Shown one piece after another: positions 9,738 to 19,510 of a DNA stretch of 64,000 nucleotides. Source of the stretch: Dermacoccus abyssi. GTDB taxonomy: Bacteria; Actinomycetota; Actinomycetes; Actinomycetales; Dermatophilaceae. The position numbers and the translations under genes were made by a program. The stretch spans positions 62,001 through 126,000 of the forward strand of contig NZ_QWLM01000003.1 in the NCBI RefSeq assembly GCF_003515945.1, given 5' to 3'. Numbering within the stretch: position 1 is the stretch's first letter; every line of letters starts with the position of its first letter. The notes beneath the pieces were generated by a model. It saw nothing but the letters and a program-made list of their open reading frames with translations. It did not search any database and had not been told where the DNA came from.

Positions 9738-10585
9738 TGCTGTTCTCCTTCGCTTGTCGAGACCAAGAAGTCCCAAGGGTCGGTGCGGCGGCGCGAGACG
9801 GCCACCTCGAGGTCGGCGCCTTCGGCGGCAACGGCGTCACGCATGCGTTCACTCGCGTGCTCGAGCCACAGCCACTCACTGGCCCAGTGCCCGGCGTCGA
9901 CGAGGAAGAGCGGCTTCTCGGCCGCGTCCTCCTCGCGCGATTCGATGGCGGGGTGGTGACGCAGGTCCGCCGTCACGTAGACATCGGCTCCGGCCGCACG
10001 GGCGGCGCCGAACTCACCGTCACCTGCGCCACCGAGCACGGCGACGCGGGCGACTTCGGCGTCCGGGTCACCCGAAACCCGCAGGCCCACAGGAGCGGGC
10101 GGCAGTTTTGACGCGAGGCGTTCGCAGAAGGCACGCAGCGTCATCGGTGACTCCAGGTCGCCGACCCGGCCGAGCGGCTGGCCCTCGGTCTCGACGAGCG
10201 GCTCTACGCCTCTCAGGCCGCACGCGACGGCGAGCGCGTCGTTGACGCCGGGCGTCGCCACGTCGGCGTTCGTGTGCGCGGCGTACAGCGCGACATCGCC
10301 GACGACGAGAGCCGTCACAGCGCGGCCCTTGCCGCTCGTCGTGGCAACGGACTTCACACCGCGCATGAGCAGAGGATGGTGCGTGACGAGCAGGTCGTAC
10401 CCGCCGTTCACAGCCTCGTCGATGACGTCGAGGGCCGGGTCGACAGCGAAGAGCACTCGCTCGATCGGCTGCGCCGGGTCGCCCGTGACCAGGCCGACGG
10501 CATCCCACGACTGAGCGGTCGACGGCGGATAGAACCCGTCGAGGATTCGCGTGACCTGAGCCAGCGTCGTGGTGGAGTTGTTCAT
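9734..10585 (-). CDS. Nif3-like dinuclear metal centre protein (YbgI/NIF3 family)
   Basis: 283 residues. Metal ligands typical of NIF3 proteins are visible: THHPLL near residue 65-70, AAHTN about 100-104 and VDAGHWASE near 245-253. The conserved opening YPPSTAQSWDAVGLVTGDP supports the ATG at 10585. That ATG lies only two nucleotides after the last base of the tRNA-Val gene, so no ordinary ribosome binding site fits; a near-leaderless mRNA is possible. It is translationally coupled to the zinc-ribbon gene (GTGA overlap). The biochemical role of the family is unsettled (metal-dependent hydrolase or GTP cyclohydrolase-like). Confidence 0.87.
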   Translation of the reverse strand: MNNSTTTLAQVTRILDGFYPPSTAQSWDAVGLVTGDPAQPIERVLFAVDPALDVIDEAVNGGYDLLVTHHPLLMRGVKSVATTSGKGRAVTALVVGDVALYAAHTNADVATPGVNDALAVACGLRGVEPLVETEGQPLGRVGDLESPMTLRAFCERLASKLPPAPVGLRVSGDPDAEVARVAVLGGAGDGEFGAARAAGADVYVTADLRHHPAIESREEDAAEKPLFLVDAGHWASEWLWLEHASERMRDAVAAEGADLEVAVSRRRTDPWDFLVSTSEGEQQ

Positions 10586-10586
10586 G

Positions 10587-10659
10587 TGGGCCCCGCCGGG
10601 ATCGAACCGACGACCGACGCGGTGTAAACGCGTTGCTCTACCAGCTGAGCTAGAGGCCC
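10587..10659 (-). tRNA. tRNA-Val (anticodon TAC)
   Basis: A 73-nt cloverleaf folds cleanly. Acceptor GGGCCTC pairs with GGGGCCC (one G-U), D stem GCTC/GAGC, anticodon stem ACGCG/CGCGT with loop TTTACAC giving anticodon TAC, 5-nt variable loop, T stem GTCGG/CCGGC with TTCGATC, discriminator A. No CCA is encoded: the bases after the discriminator are C-A-T, and the ATG in them is the start of the Nif3-like gene. Confidence 0.95.
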
Positions 10660-10733
10660 CGAGCCCGTTGGGTGCTGCGGGCACGGACGGCAAGCTTACC
10701 CGTCGCGTGCCGCCCCACCCTCGGGTCTGCTCG

Positions 10734-11186
10734 TCAGAGCGCTTCGAGCGCGCCCGTGAAGTCACGCGCCTCACCGGGGCCGTTGACGAGCGACCAGCGC
10801 ACCGTCATGTCGGCATCGACGAGGAACGTTCCACGAATGGCGAATCCGGCGTTCTCGTCGAAGACGCCGTACGCCTTCGCTACCTCGCCGTGCGGCCAGA
10901 AGTCCGAGAGCAGCGAGAAGTCGTAACCCTGGTCCTCCGCCCACGCGCGCTGGGTGAACATCGGGTCGCAGCTGATGCCGACCACGCGCACGGAGGCGTC
11001 GTCGAAGCTCGGCATCGTGTCGCGGATGGTGCACAGCTCACCCGTGCAGATGCCCGAGAAGGCGAAGGGGTAGAACACGATCAGCGTGGGCCGCTCGGTG
11101 ACGATCTGCGACAGCGTCACGTCCTCACCGAACTGGTTCTTGAGCGTGAAGTCAGGAGCCTTGGAACCCTCGGTCACTGTCGTCAT
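10734..11186 (-). CDS. AhpE-type peroxiredoxin
   Basis: A 150-residue thiol peroxidase. The peroxidatic cysteine is in the motif [15 protein letters not shown] (about residues 38-52, Cys47), which matches the mycobacterial AhpE group; Cys52 follows it five residues later. The conserved Arg is in the later [10 protein letters not shown] region. It reduces hydrogen peroxide, alkyl hydroperoxides or peroxynitrite in the cytoplasm, in AhpE with mycoredoxin or mycothiol as electron source (family knowledge). It lies 26 bp downstream of the DUF3052 gene on the same strand, suggesting co-transcription. Confidence 0.9.
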   Translation of the reverse strand: MTTVTEGSKAPDFTLKNQFGEDVTLSQIVTERPTLIVFYPFAFSGICTGELCTIRDTMPSFDDASVRVVGISCDPMFTQRAWAEDQGYDFSLLSDFWPHGEVAKAYGVFDENAGFAIRGTFLVDADMTVRWSLVNGPGEARDFTGALEAL

Positions 11187-11212
11187 GGTTCGTCCCTTTC
11201 GTCGGTGCGCGA

Positions 11213-11632
11213 TCAGCGCTGTTTGGCCGTGCCGCCCTGCACGAGCTTCGTGCCGATCCAGTCCTCGCCGACCTTGAACGTCGAGCTGGCCTTGAGGCCG
11301 GCCGTCGTGGCCGCTTCCTGGATGTCGGCGGCGTCGACGTTCTCGGGGCTGCCGACCTTGGGAACGATGAGCAGGACGAAGCCCTTCTCCTCGAGGGTCG
11401 CGAGCGAGTCGACGATGTCGTCGGTGAGGTCGCCGTCACCGTCGCGGAACCACAGCAGAACGGAGTCGACGCTGCCGTCGTAGTCCTCGTCCTCGAGCTC
11501 CGAACCGACGATCTCGGCAATCGCATCTCGCCACGATTCCTCGACGTCGTCGTCCCAGCCGATCTCCATGACGACGTCGTCAGCGGAAAAACCGATCTTG
11601 GCCGCCGGATGTGCCCCTGCGGTCTGGTTCAC
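11213..11632 (-). CDS. DUF3052 domain protein
   Basis: A 139-residue acidic protein of the DUF3052 family, recognised by its order of motifs: [19 protein letters not shown], a short run [11 protein letters not shown], then the [19 protein letters not shown] region and the C-terminal WIGTKLV. The start is GTG at 11632, directly in front of the conserved part; upstream codons in frame are not conserved-looking. The family is actinobacterial and its biochemical role is unknown. It is divergent from aceE, separated by 282 bp in which no clear promoter or RNA element is seen. Confidence 0.82.
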   Translation of the reverse strand: MNQTAGAHPAAKIGFSADDVVMEIGWDDDVEESWRDAIAEIVGSELEDEDYDGSVDSVLLWFRDGDGDLTDDIVDSLATLEEKGFVLLIVPKVGSPENVDAADIQEAATTAGLKASSTFKVGEDWIGTKLVQGGTAKQR

Positions 11633-11914
11633 GTGGTGCGTCCTCTTTCTTGCTCCGGGGGCGCATGCGCGCGTACCCCTCGACGATGTTCCCTCGGGCA
11701 GTTCGCCCGAAGGTGCTTTCAGGTTAGTCCACAAGGTCGCGACGCACATTGCAAGGTGGTGTGCCGTTTCCGGAGTTGTCGCACGCCCAACTCGCATGGG
11801 AATTCGTACCGATCAGTAGCCCTCCCCGGTTTCACACGACGCGCCTTTCGGGGGCAGGATGGGGGCAGTGGCGCGTGCCAGGTAGCGCCGACGAAGACAC
11901 TGAAAGGACGCACC

Positions 11915-14677
11915 GTGTCCCTTGATGAAGCCGGCCCGATTCTCAATGGCATCCCGAGCCAGTTGCCGGACGTCGATCCGGAGGAGACCCAGGAATGGCT
12001 CGACTCTCTCGACGGTGTCATCGACGAGCAGGGCCGTAACCGCGCCCGCTACGTCATGCTCAAGCTCCTTGAGCGTGCCCGCGGCCAGCAGATCGGCGTG
12101 CCGTCGCTGACCGCGACGGACTACATCAACACGATCGGCCCCGAGTCCGAGCCGTGGTTCCCCGGCGACGAGGACATGGAGCGCAAGTACCGCGCCTGGA
12201 TCCGCTGGAACGCTGCGGTCATGGTGCACCGCGCGCAGCGCCCCGACATCGGCGTCGGCGGCCACATCTCCACGTACGCCTCGGCCGCGACGCTCTACGA
12301 AGTCGGCTTCAACCACTTCTTCCGCGGCAAGGACCACCCGGGCGGCGGCGACCAGATCTTCATCCAGGGCCACGCCTCCCCGGGCATCTATTCGCGCGCG
12401 TACCTCGAGGGTCGCCTGAGCGAGGAGCAGCTCGACGGCTTCCGTCAGGAGAAGAGCCACCTCATCGACGGTGAGCCCGCCGGTCTGCCCAGCTACCCAC
12501 ACCCGCGCAACATGCCGGAGTTCTGGGAGTTCCCGACGGTGTCCATGGGCATCGGCCCGATGAACGCCATCTACCAGGCCATGGTCAACAAGTACCTGCA
12601 CAACCGTGGCCTCAAGGACACGTCCGAGCAGCACGTGTGGGCCTTCCTCGGTGACGGCGAGATGGACGAGGTCGAGAGCCGCGGCGCCCTGCAGTGGGCA
12701 GCCAACGAGGAGCTCGACAACCTCACGTTCGTCGTCAACTGCAACCTGCAGCGCCTCGACGGTCCGGTGCGCGGTAACGGCAAGATCGTCCAGGAGCTCG
12801 AGGCGTTCTTCCGCGGCGCGGGCTGGAACGTCATCAAGGTGCTGTGGGGCCGCGGGTGGGACCCGCTACTGGCCCAGGACCGCGACGGCGCGCTCGTCAA
12901 CATCATGAACAAGACGCGTGACGGCGACTACCAGACCATCCGCGCCAACGACGGCGCGTTCGTGCGTGAGCACTTCTTCGGTCAGGACCCCCGCACGCGC
13001 AAGATGGTCGAGAGCTGGTCGGACGACGACCTGTGGTGGAAGCTCAAGCGCGGTGGCCACGACTACCGCAAGGTGTACGCCGCCTACAAGGCCGCCACGG
13101 AGCACACCGGCCAGCCCACCGTCATCCTCGCGCACACCATCAAGGGCTACTCGCTCGGCACGCACTTCGCGGGCCGTAACGCGACGCACCAGATGAAGAA
13201 GATGACGCTCGAGGACCTCAAGATGTTCCGCGACTCGCTGCACATCCCGATCAGCGACGAGGAGCTCGAGAAGGACCCGTACCGTCCGCCGTACTACCAC
13301 CCGGGTGAGGACGACCCGGCGATCCAGTACCTCATGGAACGCCGCGCCAAGCTCGGTGGCGGACTGCCGTCGCGCAAGGGCCGCTCCGGTGAGCTGACGC
13401 TGCCGGGCGACGAGGCCTACGAGATCGCGAAGAAGGGCTCGGGCAAGCAGGAAGTGGCCACGACGATGGCCTTCGTGCGCATCCTCAAGGAACTCATGCG
13501 CGACAAGGAGCTCGGCAAGCACATCGTGCCGATCATCCCCGACGAGGCGCGCACGTTCGGCATGGACGCGTTCTTCCCGACGGCGAAGATCTACAACCCG
13601 CACGGTCAGCACTACCGCTCCGTCGACGCCGAGCTCATGCTCGCGTACAAGGAGTCGCCGCAGGGTCAGCTGCTGCACCTGGGCATCAACGAGGCCGGTT
13701 CGGTGGCGGCGTTCACCGCCGTCGGCTCGGCGTACGAGACGAACGACGTGCCGATGGTGCCCGTCTACGTCTTCTACTCGATGTTCGGTTTCCAGCGCAC
13801 GGGTGACTCGATCTGGGCGGCTGCCGACCAGATGGCTCGCGGCTTCCTCATCGGAGCCACCGCCGGTCGCACGACGCTGACGGGTGAGGGTCTGCAGCAC
13901 GCGGACGGTCACGGCCTGCTTCTCGCGGCGTCCAACCCGGCGATTCGCGCCTACGACCCGGCTTACGGGTACGAGATCGCGCACATCGTCCAGGACGGCC
14001 TCAACAAGATGTACGGCCCGAACGCCGAGAACGTCATCTACTACCTCACGGTCTACAACGAGCCGCTCGTGCAGCCGGCCGAGCCGGAGAACGTGGACGC
14101 CGAGGGCATCCTGCGTGGCATCTACAAGCTCAAGGACGGCTCGTTCGACGGTGTCGGCGAAAACGCTCCGCGCACGCAGCTGCTCGCTTCGGGCGTCGGT
14201 GTGCCGTGGGCTCTCGAGGCCCAGGAGCTGCTCAAGGACGACTGGGGCGTCGTCGCCGACGTGTGGTCGGTGACGTCGTGGAACGAGCTGCGTCGTGACG
14301 GTCTCGAGGCCGACGAGCACAACTTCCTCCACCCGGACGAGGAGCGTCGCGTCCCGTACGTCACGCAGAAGCTGCAGGACGCCCCCGGGCCGGTCATCGC
14401 GACGTCCGACTCGATGCGTCAGGTGCACGACCAGATCCGTCAGTACGTGCCGGGCGAGTACCACTCCCTCGGCGCCGACGGGTTCGGTTTCTCCGACACC
14501 CGCGCTGCGGCTCGTCGCTTCTTCCACATCGACGGTCCGTCCATGGCCGTGCGCGCACTGCAGTCGCTGGCCGACCGCGGTGAGGTCGACAAGGACGTGC
14601 CGAAGCAGGCCGCCGAGAAGTACCAGCTGCTCGACGTGCGTGCCGGAACCTCCGGCAACGCCGGCGGCGAGTCGTAG
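11915..14677 (+). CDS. aceE: Pyruvate dehydrogenase E1 component, homodimeric type
   Basis: 920 residues, the normal size for homodimeric AceE. The thiamine diphosphate/Mg motif runs from GDGEMDE (about 246) to [14 protein letters not shown] (about 275-288). Further marks are the HTIKGYSLG segment, the transketolase middle domain ([15 protein letters not shown]) and the C-terminal [13 protein letters not shown]. It decarboxylates pyruvate and passes the acetyl group to lipoylated E2. The start is GTG at 11915 behind the GA-rich site gaaagga at 11903-11909. No aceF or lpd is in the window, as is usual in actinobacteria where E2 is elsewhere. A hairpin terminator follows. Confidence 0.95.
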   Translation: MSLDEAGPILNGIPSQLPDVDPEETQEWLDSLDGVIDEQGRNRARYVMLKLLERARGQQIGVPSLTATDYINTIGPESEPWFPGDEDMERKYRAWIRWNAAVMVHRAQRPDIGVGGHISTYASAATLYEVGFNHFFRGKDHPGGGDQIFIQGHASPGIYSRAYLEGRLSEEQLDGFRQEKSHLIDGEPAGLPSYPHPRNMPEFWEFPTVSMGIGPMNAIYQAMVNKYLHNRGLKDTSEQHVWAFLGDGEMDEVESRGALQWAANEELDNLTFVVNCNLQRLDGPVRGNGKIVQELEAFFRGAGWNVIKVLWGRGWDPLLAQDRDGALVNIMNKTRDGDYQTIRANDGAFVREHFFGQDPRTRKMVESWSDDDLWWKLKRGGHDYRKVYAAYKAATEHTGQPTVILAHTIKGYSLGTHFAGRNATHQMKKMTLEDLKMFRDSLHIPISDEELEKDPYRPPYYHPGEDDPAIQYLMERRAKLGGGLPSRKGRSGELTLPGDEAYEIAKKGSGKQEVATTMAFVRILKELMRDKELGKHIVPIIPDEARTFGMDAFFPTAKIYNPHGQHYRSVDAELMLAYKESPQGQLLHLGINEAGSVAAFTAVGSAYETNDVPMVPVYVFYSMFGFQRTGDSIWAAADQMARGFLIGATAGRTTLTGEGLQHADGHGLLLAASNPAIRAYDPAYGYEIAHIVQDGLNKMYGPNAENVIYYLTVYNEPLVQPAEPENVDAEGILRGIYKLKDGSFDGVGENAPRTQLLASGVGVPWALEAQELLKDDWGVVADVWSVTSWNELRRDGLEADEHNFLHPDEERRVPYVTQKLQDAPGPVIATSDSMRQVHDQIRQYVPGEYHSLGADGFGFSDTRAAARRFFHIDGPSMAVRALQSLADRGEVDKDVPKQAAEKYQLLDVRAGTSGNAGGES

Positions 14678-14702
14678 ACCGACACCGCCAGAGCAATAGC
14701 GA

Positions 14703-14738
14703 GGGGCCGGTCACCGCTGAACTGCGGTGACCGGCCCC
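14703..14738. terminator. Bidirectional terminator between aceE and the GDPD gene
   Basis: A perfect 15-bp stem (ggggccggtcaccgc / gcggtgaccggcccc) with a 6-nt loop, lying between two convergent genes. It is followed by ttcg on the plus strand. Confidence 0.85.
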
Positions 14739-14762
14739 TTCGTGCACCGAGGCGGACGCGCG

Positions 14763-15896
14763 TCAACGCCGGCTGAGGTACCTCTCGCGTGCGAGAACGG
14801 CGATGTCCGGCATGTCCGAGAAGATCCCGTCGATGCCGGTGGCGTACAGCTTCTCGAGATAGTCGACGACCTGACCGAAATCGCCGGGGTTGCTTCCGTT
14901 GCGCAGGTCCGCGGGCAGGAAGTCGTTCTCGGCCCGCACCGTCCACGGGCACACCTGGAGGCCGACCGCGTGGGCATCGCGAACGAGAGACGTCGGAGCA
15001 CCGAGGGTGTTGTCCGCGTTCCAGGCGATGACCTGCTTGACCGACGGCCCCAGACCGTCGAGCAGGTGTGCCCACTCCCGCAGCCCGGCCGGTGACGTCA
15101 GGTGGGCGTAGGAGCGCTTCTTCGGGTCGGCGAAGGGGCCGCCCTTCGCGTCGGTGAGGAAGACGAGTGGTGCCTTCACCTTGAAGCGAGTGCGCAGGTC
15201 GAGCAGGTTCTGCAGTTCGAACGACTGGATGAAGATCGGGGCACCGGGCCGGTCGAGCCCGTAGGTGCGGATGAGCGGGACGAGCTTCTCCTCGAGTGGC
15301 TTGCCCTGCGCGCGAAAGTACGTGGAGTGCTTCGTCTCGGGGTAGACGCCGATCGTGCGCCCGAGCTCGCGCTCCAGTTCGCGGCGCAGCTTGAGCACCT
15401 CCTCGAACGTCGGCACCTGCCACAGCCCGTCGTAGATCGTGTTGCGCTGACGCAGCTCGGGCAATCTCTCCACCGCGCGCAGCGTCCGAAGCTCGGCGAG
15501 CGTGAAGTCCTCCGTGAACCATCCGGTGACCGGTTTGCCGTCGAGCGACTTCGTCGTCTTGCGCGAGGCGAACTCGGGGCGCTTCGCGACATCCGTCGTG
15601 CCCGAGATCTCCGGCTCGTGACGTACGACGAGCACGCCGTCCTTCGTGATGACGAGGTCCGGTTCGATGATGTCGGCACCCATGCGTGCCGCCAGACGGT
15701 AGGCCTCGAGTGTGTGCTCGGGGCGGTAGCCGCTCGCTCCGCGGTGTCCGACAACGTAGGGCTTGCGGTAACGCGCACCGTGTCCATGACGTCGATGACC
15801 GGAGGTCGTGGAGGCCTGTGCGGCATCGCCCAGAGCGAACGTCGCCGCCGAGGCGGTGGTGAGTGACAGGAGTGATCGTCGCTTCATGAAGGCCAT
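14763..15896 (-). CDS. Secreted glycerophosphodiester phosphodiesterase
   Basis: 377 residues. The N-terminus (MKRRSLLSLTTASAATFALG) is a signal peptide with a twin-arginine-like start and an AQA-S cleavage region near 28. The GDPD barrel follows: HRGASG at 51-56, the Glu and Asp of IEPD about 77-80, and the second catalytic His in VVRHE near 93. Length and order resemble periplasmic GlpQ. It hydrolyses glycerophosphodiesters to glycerol-3-phosphate and an alcohol outside the membrane, for phosphate or lipid head-group salvage. It is convergent with aceE and divergent from the PucR-type regulator. Confidence 0.9.
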   Translation of the reverse strand: MAFMKRRSLLSLTTASAATFALGDAAQASTTSGHRRHGHGARYRKPYVVGHRGASGYRPEHTLEAYRLAARMGADIIEPDLVITKDGVLVVRHEPEISGTTDVAKRPEFASRKTTKSLDGKPVTGWFTEDFTLAELRTLRAVERLPELRQRNTIYDGLWQVPTFEEVLKLRRELERELGRTIGVYPETKHSTYFRAQGKPLEEKLVPLIRTYGLDRPGAPIFIQSFELQNLLDLRTRFKVKAPLVFLTDAKGGPFADPKKRSYAHLTSPAGLREWAHLLDGLGPSVKQVIAWNADNTLGAPTSLVRDAHAVGLQVCPWTVRAENDFLPADLRNGSNPGDFGQVVDYLEKLYATGIDGIFSDMPDIAVLARERYLSRR

Positions 15897-15992
15897 GAGA
15901 CCGCACCGGTGTGATCACGGCGCGTCGGGGAAGTGAACAGGGAACGAACCGGGGAACCCGGCCTCGGCGGCCGTGACGGTACGGTGTGGCGC

Positions 15993-17183
15993 ATGGTTGC
16001 GCACTCCCCCGTCTCCGACGCATCGATGACGGCGATCCACCGGGCGAGTTCGGCCATGGCCACCCACGCGAGCGCCCGCGTCGAGAGCCGTCACGCGTGG
16101 TTCTCCGACCTCGCGGCCGACGATCGCAGCTGGATCGGCGTCATCGCGCAGGACGGCATCCGCTCCTTCCTCGGCTGGCTACGAGACCCCTCCGTCGACG
16201 ACTCGCACGCCATCGACATCTTCGCCAACGCCCCGCGCGAGCTGGCGCGGCGCATCACCCTGGAACAGACCCTCGACCTGCTGCGCACCGTCATCGAGGT
16301 GGTCGAGGAGGAAGCGCCGCAGCATGCGCGGGCCGAGGAGCGCGCCACGGTGCGCGAGGCCGTCCTGAGATACGCGCGCGAAGTGGCGTTCGGGGCCGCG
16401 CACGTCTATGCCCGAGCCGCGGAGTCACGCGGCGCGTGGGATGCCCGACTCGAATCCCTCGTCGTCGACGCCGTCGTCCGCGGTGAGCCGGACGAATCCC
16501 TCGGCTCGCGTGTCAACGCTCTCGGGTGGGCCGAGGTGCGCGGCGTGACGGTGGTCGTCGGCTCCAGCCCCGCGGGCGGCGAGTCGAGCGTCGTCGACCC
16601 GCTGCGGCGCGCCGCCCGTCATGCCGGCCTCGAGGTGCTCGTCTCGGTCGAAGGGCGACGCATGATCGCCATCATCGGGCCGGTGACGGATCCGATCGAA
16701 GCCGCGACGACCCTCGCAGATCATTTCGGACCGGGCCCCGTCGTCTGTGGCCCCAAGGTGCCCCACCTCTACGCTGCCGGGCGCTCCGCCCGCGACGCCA
16801 TCCGCGGTTACGAGGCGGCGCCGGCGGCACCACAGCTGCCTCGCCCGACCCGAAGCGACGACCTGCTCGCGGCCAGGGCCGTTGCGGGAGACGACAAGGC
16901 GCGCCGCGCGTTGGCCTCCATCGCGACCGGCACGCTCGACGTGGGTTCGCCACTGGGCGACACGGCCCGCACGTACCTGCGCACGGGTTCGCTCGAAGGC
17001 ACCGCGCGCGAGCTGTTCGTCCACGCCAACACTGTGCGATACCGGCTCGGACGCATCCTCGACGCCACCGACCTCGACCTCACGGACACCCATGACGCGT
17101 TCGCTCTGCGGCTCGCGATCATGTTCGCCGACCTCGAGGCCGGGCGCCGCGCACCACGTCCCCGCGGGGACGTCGGCTTGTAG
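15993..17183 (+). CDS. PucR-family transcriptional regulator, probable fatty-acid synthesis regulator (FasR-like)
   Basis: 396 residues. The C-terminal PucR helix-turn-helix is clear: TARELFVHANTVRYRLGRI at about 336-354, followed by the family's LDLTDTHDAFALRLAI tail. The central part (about 160-300) is a degenerate GGDEF-like domain. It lies 78 bp upstream of fabD on the same strand. In Streptomyces and Mycobacterium a PucR-type activator, FasR, sits in this position and controls fabD-fabH-acpP-fabF/accD; the assignment rests on that synteny. The start was placed at ATG 15993. The FasR ligand-binding part cannot be judged by eye. Confidence 0.82.
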   Translation: MVAHSPVSDASMTAIHRASSAMATHASARVESRHAWFSDLAADDRSWIGVIAQDGIRSFLGWLRDPSVDDSHAIDIFANAPRELARRITLEQTLDLLRTVIEVVEEEAPQHARAEERATVREAVLRYAREVAFGAAHVYARAAESRGAWDARLESLVVDAVVRGEPDESLGSRVNALGWAEVRGVTVVVGSSPAGGESSVVDPLRRAARHAGLEVLVSVEGRRMIAIIGPVTDPIEAATTLADHFGPGPVVCGPKVPHLYAAGRSARDAIRGYEAAPAAPQLPRPTRSDDLLAARAVAGDDKARRALASIATGTLDVGSPLGDTARTYLRTGSLEGTARELFVHANTVRYRLGRILDATDLDLTDTHDAFALRLAIMFADLEAGRRAPRPRGDVGL

Positions 17184-17261
17184 GAACCCTACAAATCACA
17201 CTCGCGAAGTTCGTCGCCCGCCCGGTCGCAGTGCAGGGGCCAGGCCGGGCAGAGTGGAACC

Positions 17262-18437
17262 GTGCTTGCGATCGTGTGCCCTGGACAGGGCTCCCAGACC
17301 CCCGGTTTCCTTCGCCCGTGGCTTGAGCTGCCGGATTTCCGCTCCCGCATGACCTGGCTGTCGGCCTGCGCGGGTATGGACCTCGTGCACTACGGCACCG
17401 AGGCCGACGCGCCCACCATCAAAGACACGGCCGTCGCGCAGCCCCTCATCGTCGCGAGCGGGCTCGTCTCGCTTCTCGCGCTGTTCGAGCACCCCGTCGA
17501 GGGCTTCCGTTCGGTCAGCGCCGGTGCGGGCCACAGCGTCGGTGAGATCACCGCAGCTGCCGCCGCGGGCGTCCTCACGGCCGAGCAGGCCATGGTGTTC
17601 GTGCGTGAGCGCGGCGCCGGAATGGCCGACGCGGCCGCCGTCACCCCCACCGGCATGAGCGCTGTCATGGGCGGCGAGCAGAGCGAGGTCGTCGCCCACC
17701 TCGAGGCCAAGGGCCTCACCCCCGCCAACATGAACGGCGCCGGCCAGATCGTCGCCGCGGGCACGCTCGAGCAGCTCGAGGACCTCAAGGCCGACCCGCC
17801 GGCCAAGGCCCGCGTCGTGCCGCTGCCGGTCGCCGGAGCGTTCCACACCGAGCACATGGCGCCCGCGCTGGACCGCCTCTCTGCCTTTGCCGGCGCCATC
17901 TCGACGCACGACCCGCGCATCCCGCTCGTGTCGAACAAGGACGGTCTCGTCGTCCACGACGGCACGAAGGTGCTCAAGCGTCTCGTCACCCAGGTGAGCA
18001 ACCCGGTTCGCTGGGATCTCACGATGGAGACGTTCAAGGCCATGGGCGTCACGGGTCTCATCGAGATTCCCCCGGCGGGCACGCTCGTCGGCCTGGCCAA
18101 GCGCGCGATGCCCGGCGTCGAGACGCTCGCCGTCAAGACCCCGGACGACCTCGACGCTGCGCACCGCATGGTGCGGGAGCACGGCGTGCTCGAGGACGAC
18201 ATCGAACCGGCTTGGCGTCTCGTCATCGCGCCGGCCAAGGGCACGATCACCCGCGCGCCGCTGGCCGAGGGCGACACGATCCGCCCCGGCGAGACGATCG
18301 GCCAGGTCGTCACCGCGCGTGACGCCTACAACGCCGTGGCGCCGCACGGCGGACGCATCATCGAGTGGCTCGTCGAGGACGAGGACCCGGTGTCGCCCGG
18401 CCAGCCGCTCGTCCGCCTACACCCGGCAGGTGCATGA
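17262..18437 (+). CDS. fabD: Malonyl-CoA:ACP transacylase with a C-terminal barrel-sandwich-like extension
   Basis: 391 residues, against about 310 for usual FabD. Residues 1-308 are the transacylase: PGQGSQ at 7-12, nucleophile Ser in GHSVGE near 92, the Arg of RERGAGM about 119, and the catalytic His in GAFHTEHM near 195. Residues 309-391 look like a biotinyl/lipoyl-type barrel-sandwich hybrid: an APAKGTI strand, EGDTIRPGETIG turn, a hairpin (APHGGRI) and a closing DPVSPGQPLVRL. The attachment lysine expected at the hairpin tip is absent (ARDAYNAVAPHGG). It loads malonyl groups onto ACP in type II fatty acid synthesis. Start GTG 17262; its TGA overlaps the fabH ATG. Confidence 0.9.
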   Translation: MLAIVCPGQGSQTPGFLRPWLELPDFRSRMTWLSACAGMDLVHYGTEADAPTIKDTAVAQPLIVASGLVSLLALFEHPVEGFRSVSAGAGHSVGEITAAAAAGVLTAEQAMVFVRERGAGMADAAAVTPTGMSAVMGGEQSEVVAHLEAKGLTPANMNGAGQIVAAGTLEQLEDLKADPPAKARVVPLPVAGAFHTEHMAPALDRLSAFAGAISTHDPRIPLVSNKDGLVVHDGTKVLKRLVTQVSNPVRWDLTMETFKAMGVTGLIEIPPAGTLVGLAKRAMPGVETLAVKTPDDLDAAHRMVREHGVLEDDIEPAWRLVIAPAKGTITRAPLAEGDTIRPGETIGQVVTARDAYNAVAPHGGRIIEWLVEDEDPVSPGQPLVRLHPAGA

Positions 18438-19417
18438 TGGCGACGATCACGCAGCGCACCGGAGCCGAGTTCACCCGCGTGCTCGGCGTGGGCGCCTACC
18501 GCCCGGAACGCCTCGTGACGAACGACGAGATCGTCGGTCCGATCGATTCCTCCGACGAGTGGATCCAGGAGCGATCGGGCATCAAGACCCGCCGTTTTGC
18601 GCGTCCCGACGAGACGATGCTCGACATGGCCGAGGCCGCCGCCCGTGAGGCGATCGCGAACTCCGGCATCGACCCGTCACTCATCGACGGTGTCCTCGTC
18701 GGTTCGGTCACCCACCACCTGTTCACCCCCGCAGCTGCACCGATGCTCGCCGACCGCCTCGGGCTCGACAAGCCGGCAGCCATCGACATCGCCGCGGCGT
18801 GCGCCGGCTACTGCTTCGGCATCGGCCTGGCCTCGGACATGATCCGCTCCGGCGATGCGAGCCATGTGCTCGTCATCGGCGCGGAGAAACTGACGGACGT
18901 TCTCGACCTCACCGATCGCGGTTCGGCTTTCATCTTCGGTGACGGCGCCGGAGCGGCCGTCGTCGGCCCGAGCGACCACGTCGGCATCGGCCCGACGATC
19001 TGGGGCAGCGACGGCTCCGGTTGGGAGTCGATCCGCCAGGTAGGCGAAGGCCACCAGGCCGACCCCAAGATCACGATGGCCGGCCAGTCCGTCTTCCGCT
19101 GGGCCGTGTGGAGCATGGCTCCGGTGGCACTGCAGGCCGTGGAGGCCGCAGGGCTGACGCCGGACGACATCGACGTGTTCATCCCCCACCAGGCCAACAC
19201 CCGCATCATCGACGCGATGGTCAAGCAGATGAAGCTGCCCGAGCACGTCAAGGTCGCCCGCGACATCGTCGACATGGCCAACACCTCCGCGGCGTCGGTG
19301 CCGCTGGCCGCCGAGCGGATGATCCGTGAGGGCCAGGCCAAGAGCGGCGACATCGCGCTGCAGATCGGCTTCGGTGCCGGCCTCGCGTACGCCGCGCAGG
19401 TCATCGAGATTCCGTAA
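18434..19417 (+). CDS. fabH: Beta-ketoacyl-ACP synthase III
   Basis: 327 residues with the full KAS III triad: Cys in AAACAGYCFG (about 122), His in IPHQANTRI (about 252) and Asn in NTSAASVPLA (about 283). It condenses acetyl- or branched acyl-CoA primers with malonyl-ACP to start fatty acid synthesis; branched primers are usual in Micrococcales. The start overlaps the fabD stop as ATGA (ATG 18434; a second ATG at 18437 would give one residue less). Reading frame upstream of this lies inside fabD and was rejected. Confidence 0.94.
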   Translation: MMATITQRTGAEFTRVLGVGAYRPERLVTNDEIVGPIDSSDEWIQERSGIKTRRFARPDETMLDMAEAAAREAIANSGIDPSLIDGVLVGSVTHHLFTPAAAPMLADRLGLDKPAAIDIAAACAGYCFGIGLASDMIRSGDASHVLVIGAEKLTDVLDLTDRGSAFIFGDGAGAAVVGPSDHVGIGPTIWGSDGSGWESIRQVGEGHQADPKITMAGQSVFRWAVWSMAPVALQAVEAAGLTPDDIDVFIPHQANTRIIDAMVKQMKLPEHVKVARDIVDMANTSAASVPLAAERMIREGQAKSGDIALQIGFGAGLAYAAQVIEIP

Positions 19418-19510
19418 CCCACCAGTTCCCGCGCCTCGGCGGGTAACCCGAGGTGAGTCAGATACCGACCTCGATCGAATGCCGATCGAGCAACCACAAG
19501 GAGAGACACC

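Noticed and set aside
12866-14527. 553-codon open frame on the minus strand in aceE
   Set aside because: A shadow of aceE in a high-GC genome; the sense strand has full AceE motifs.
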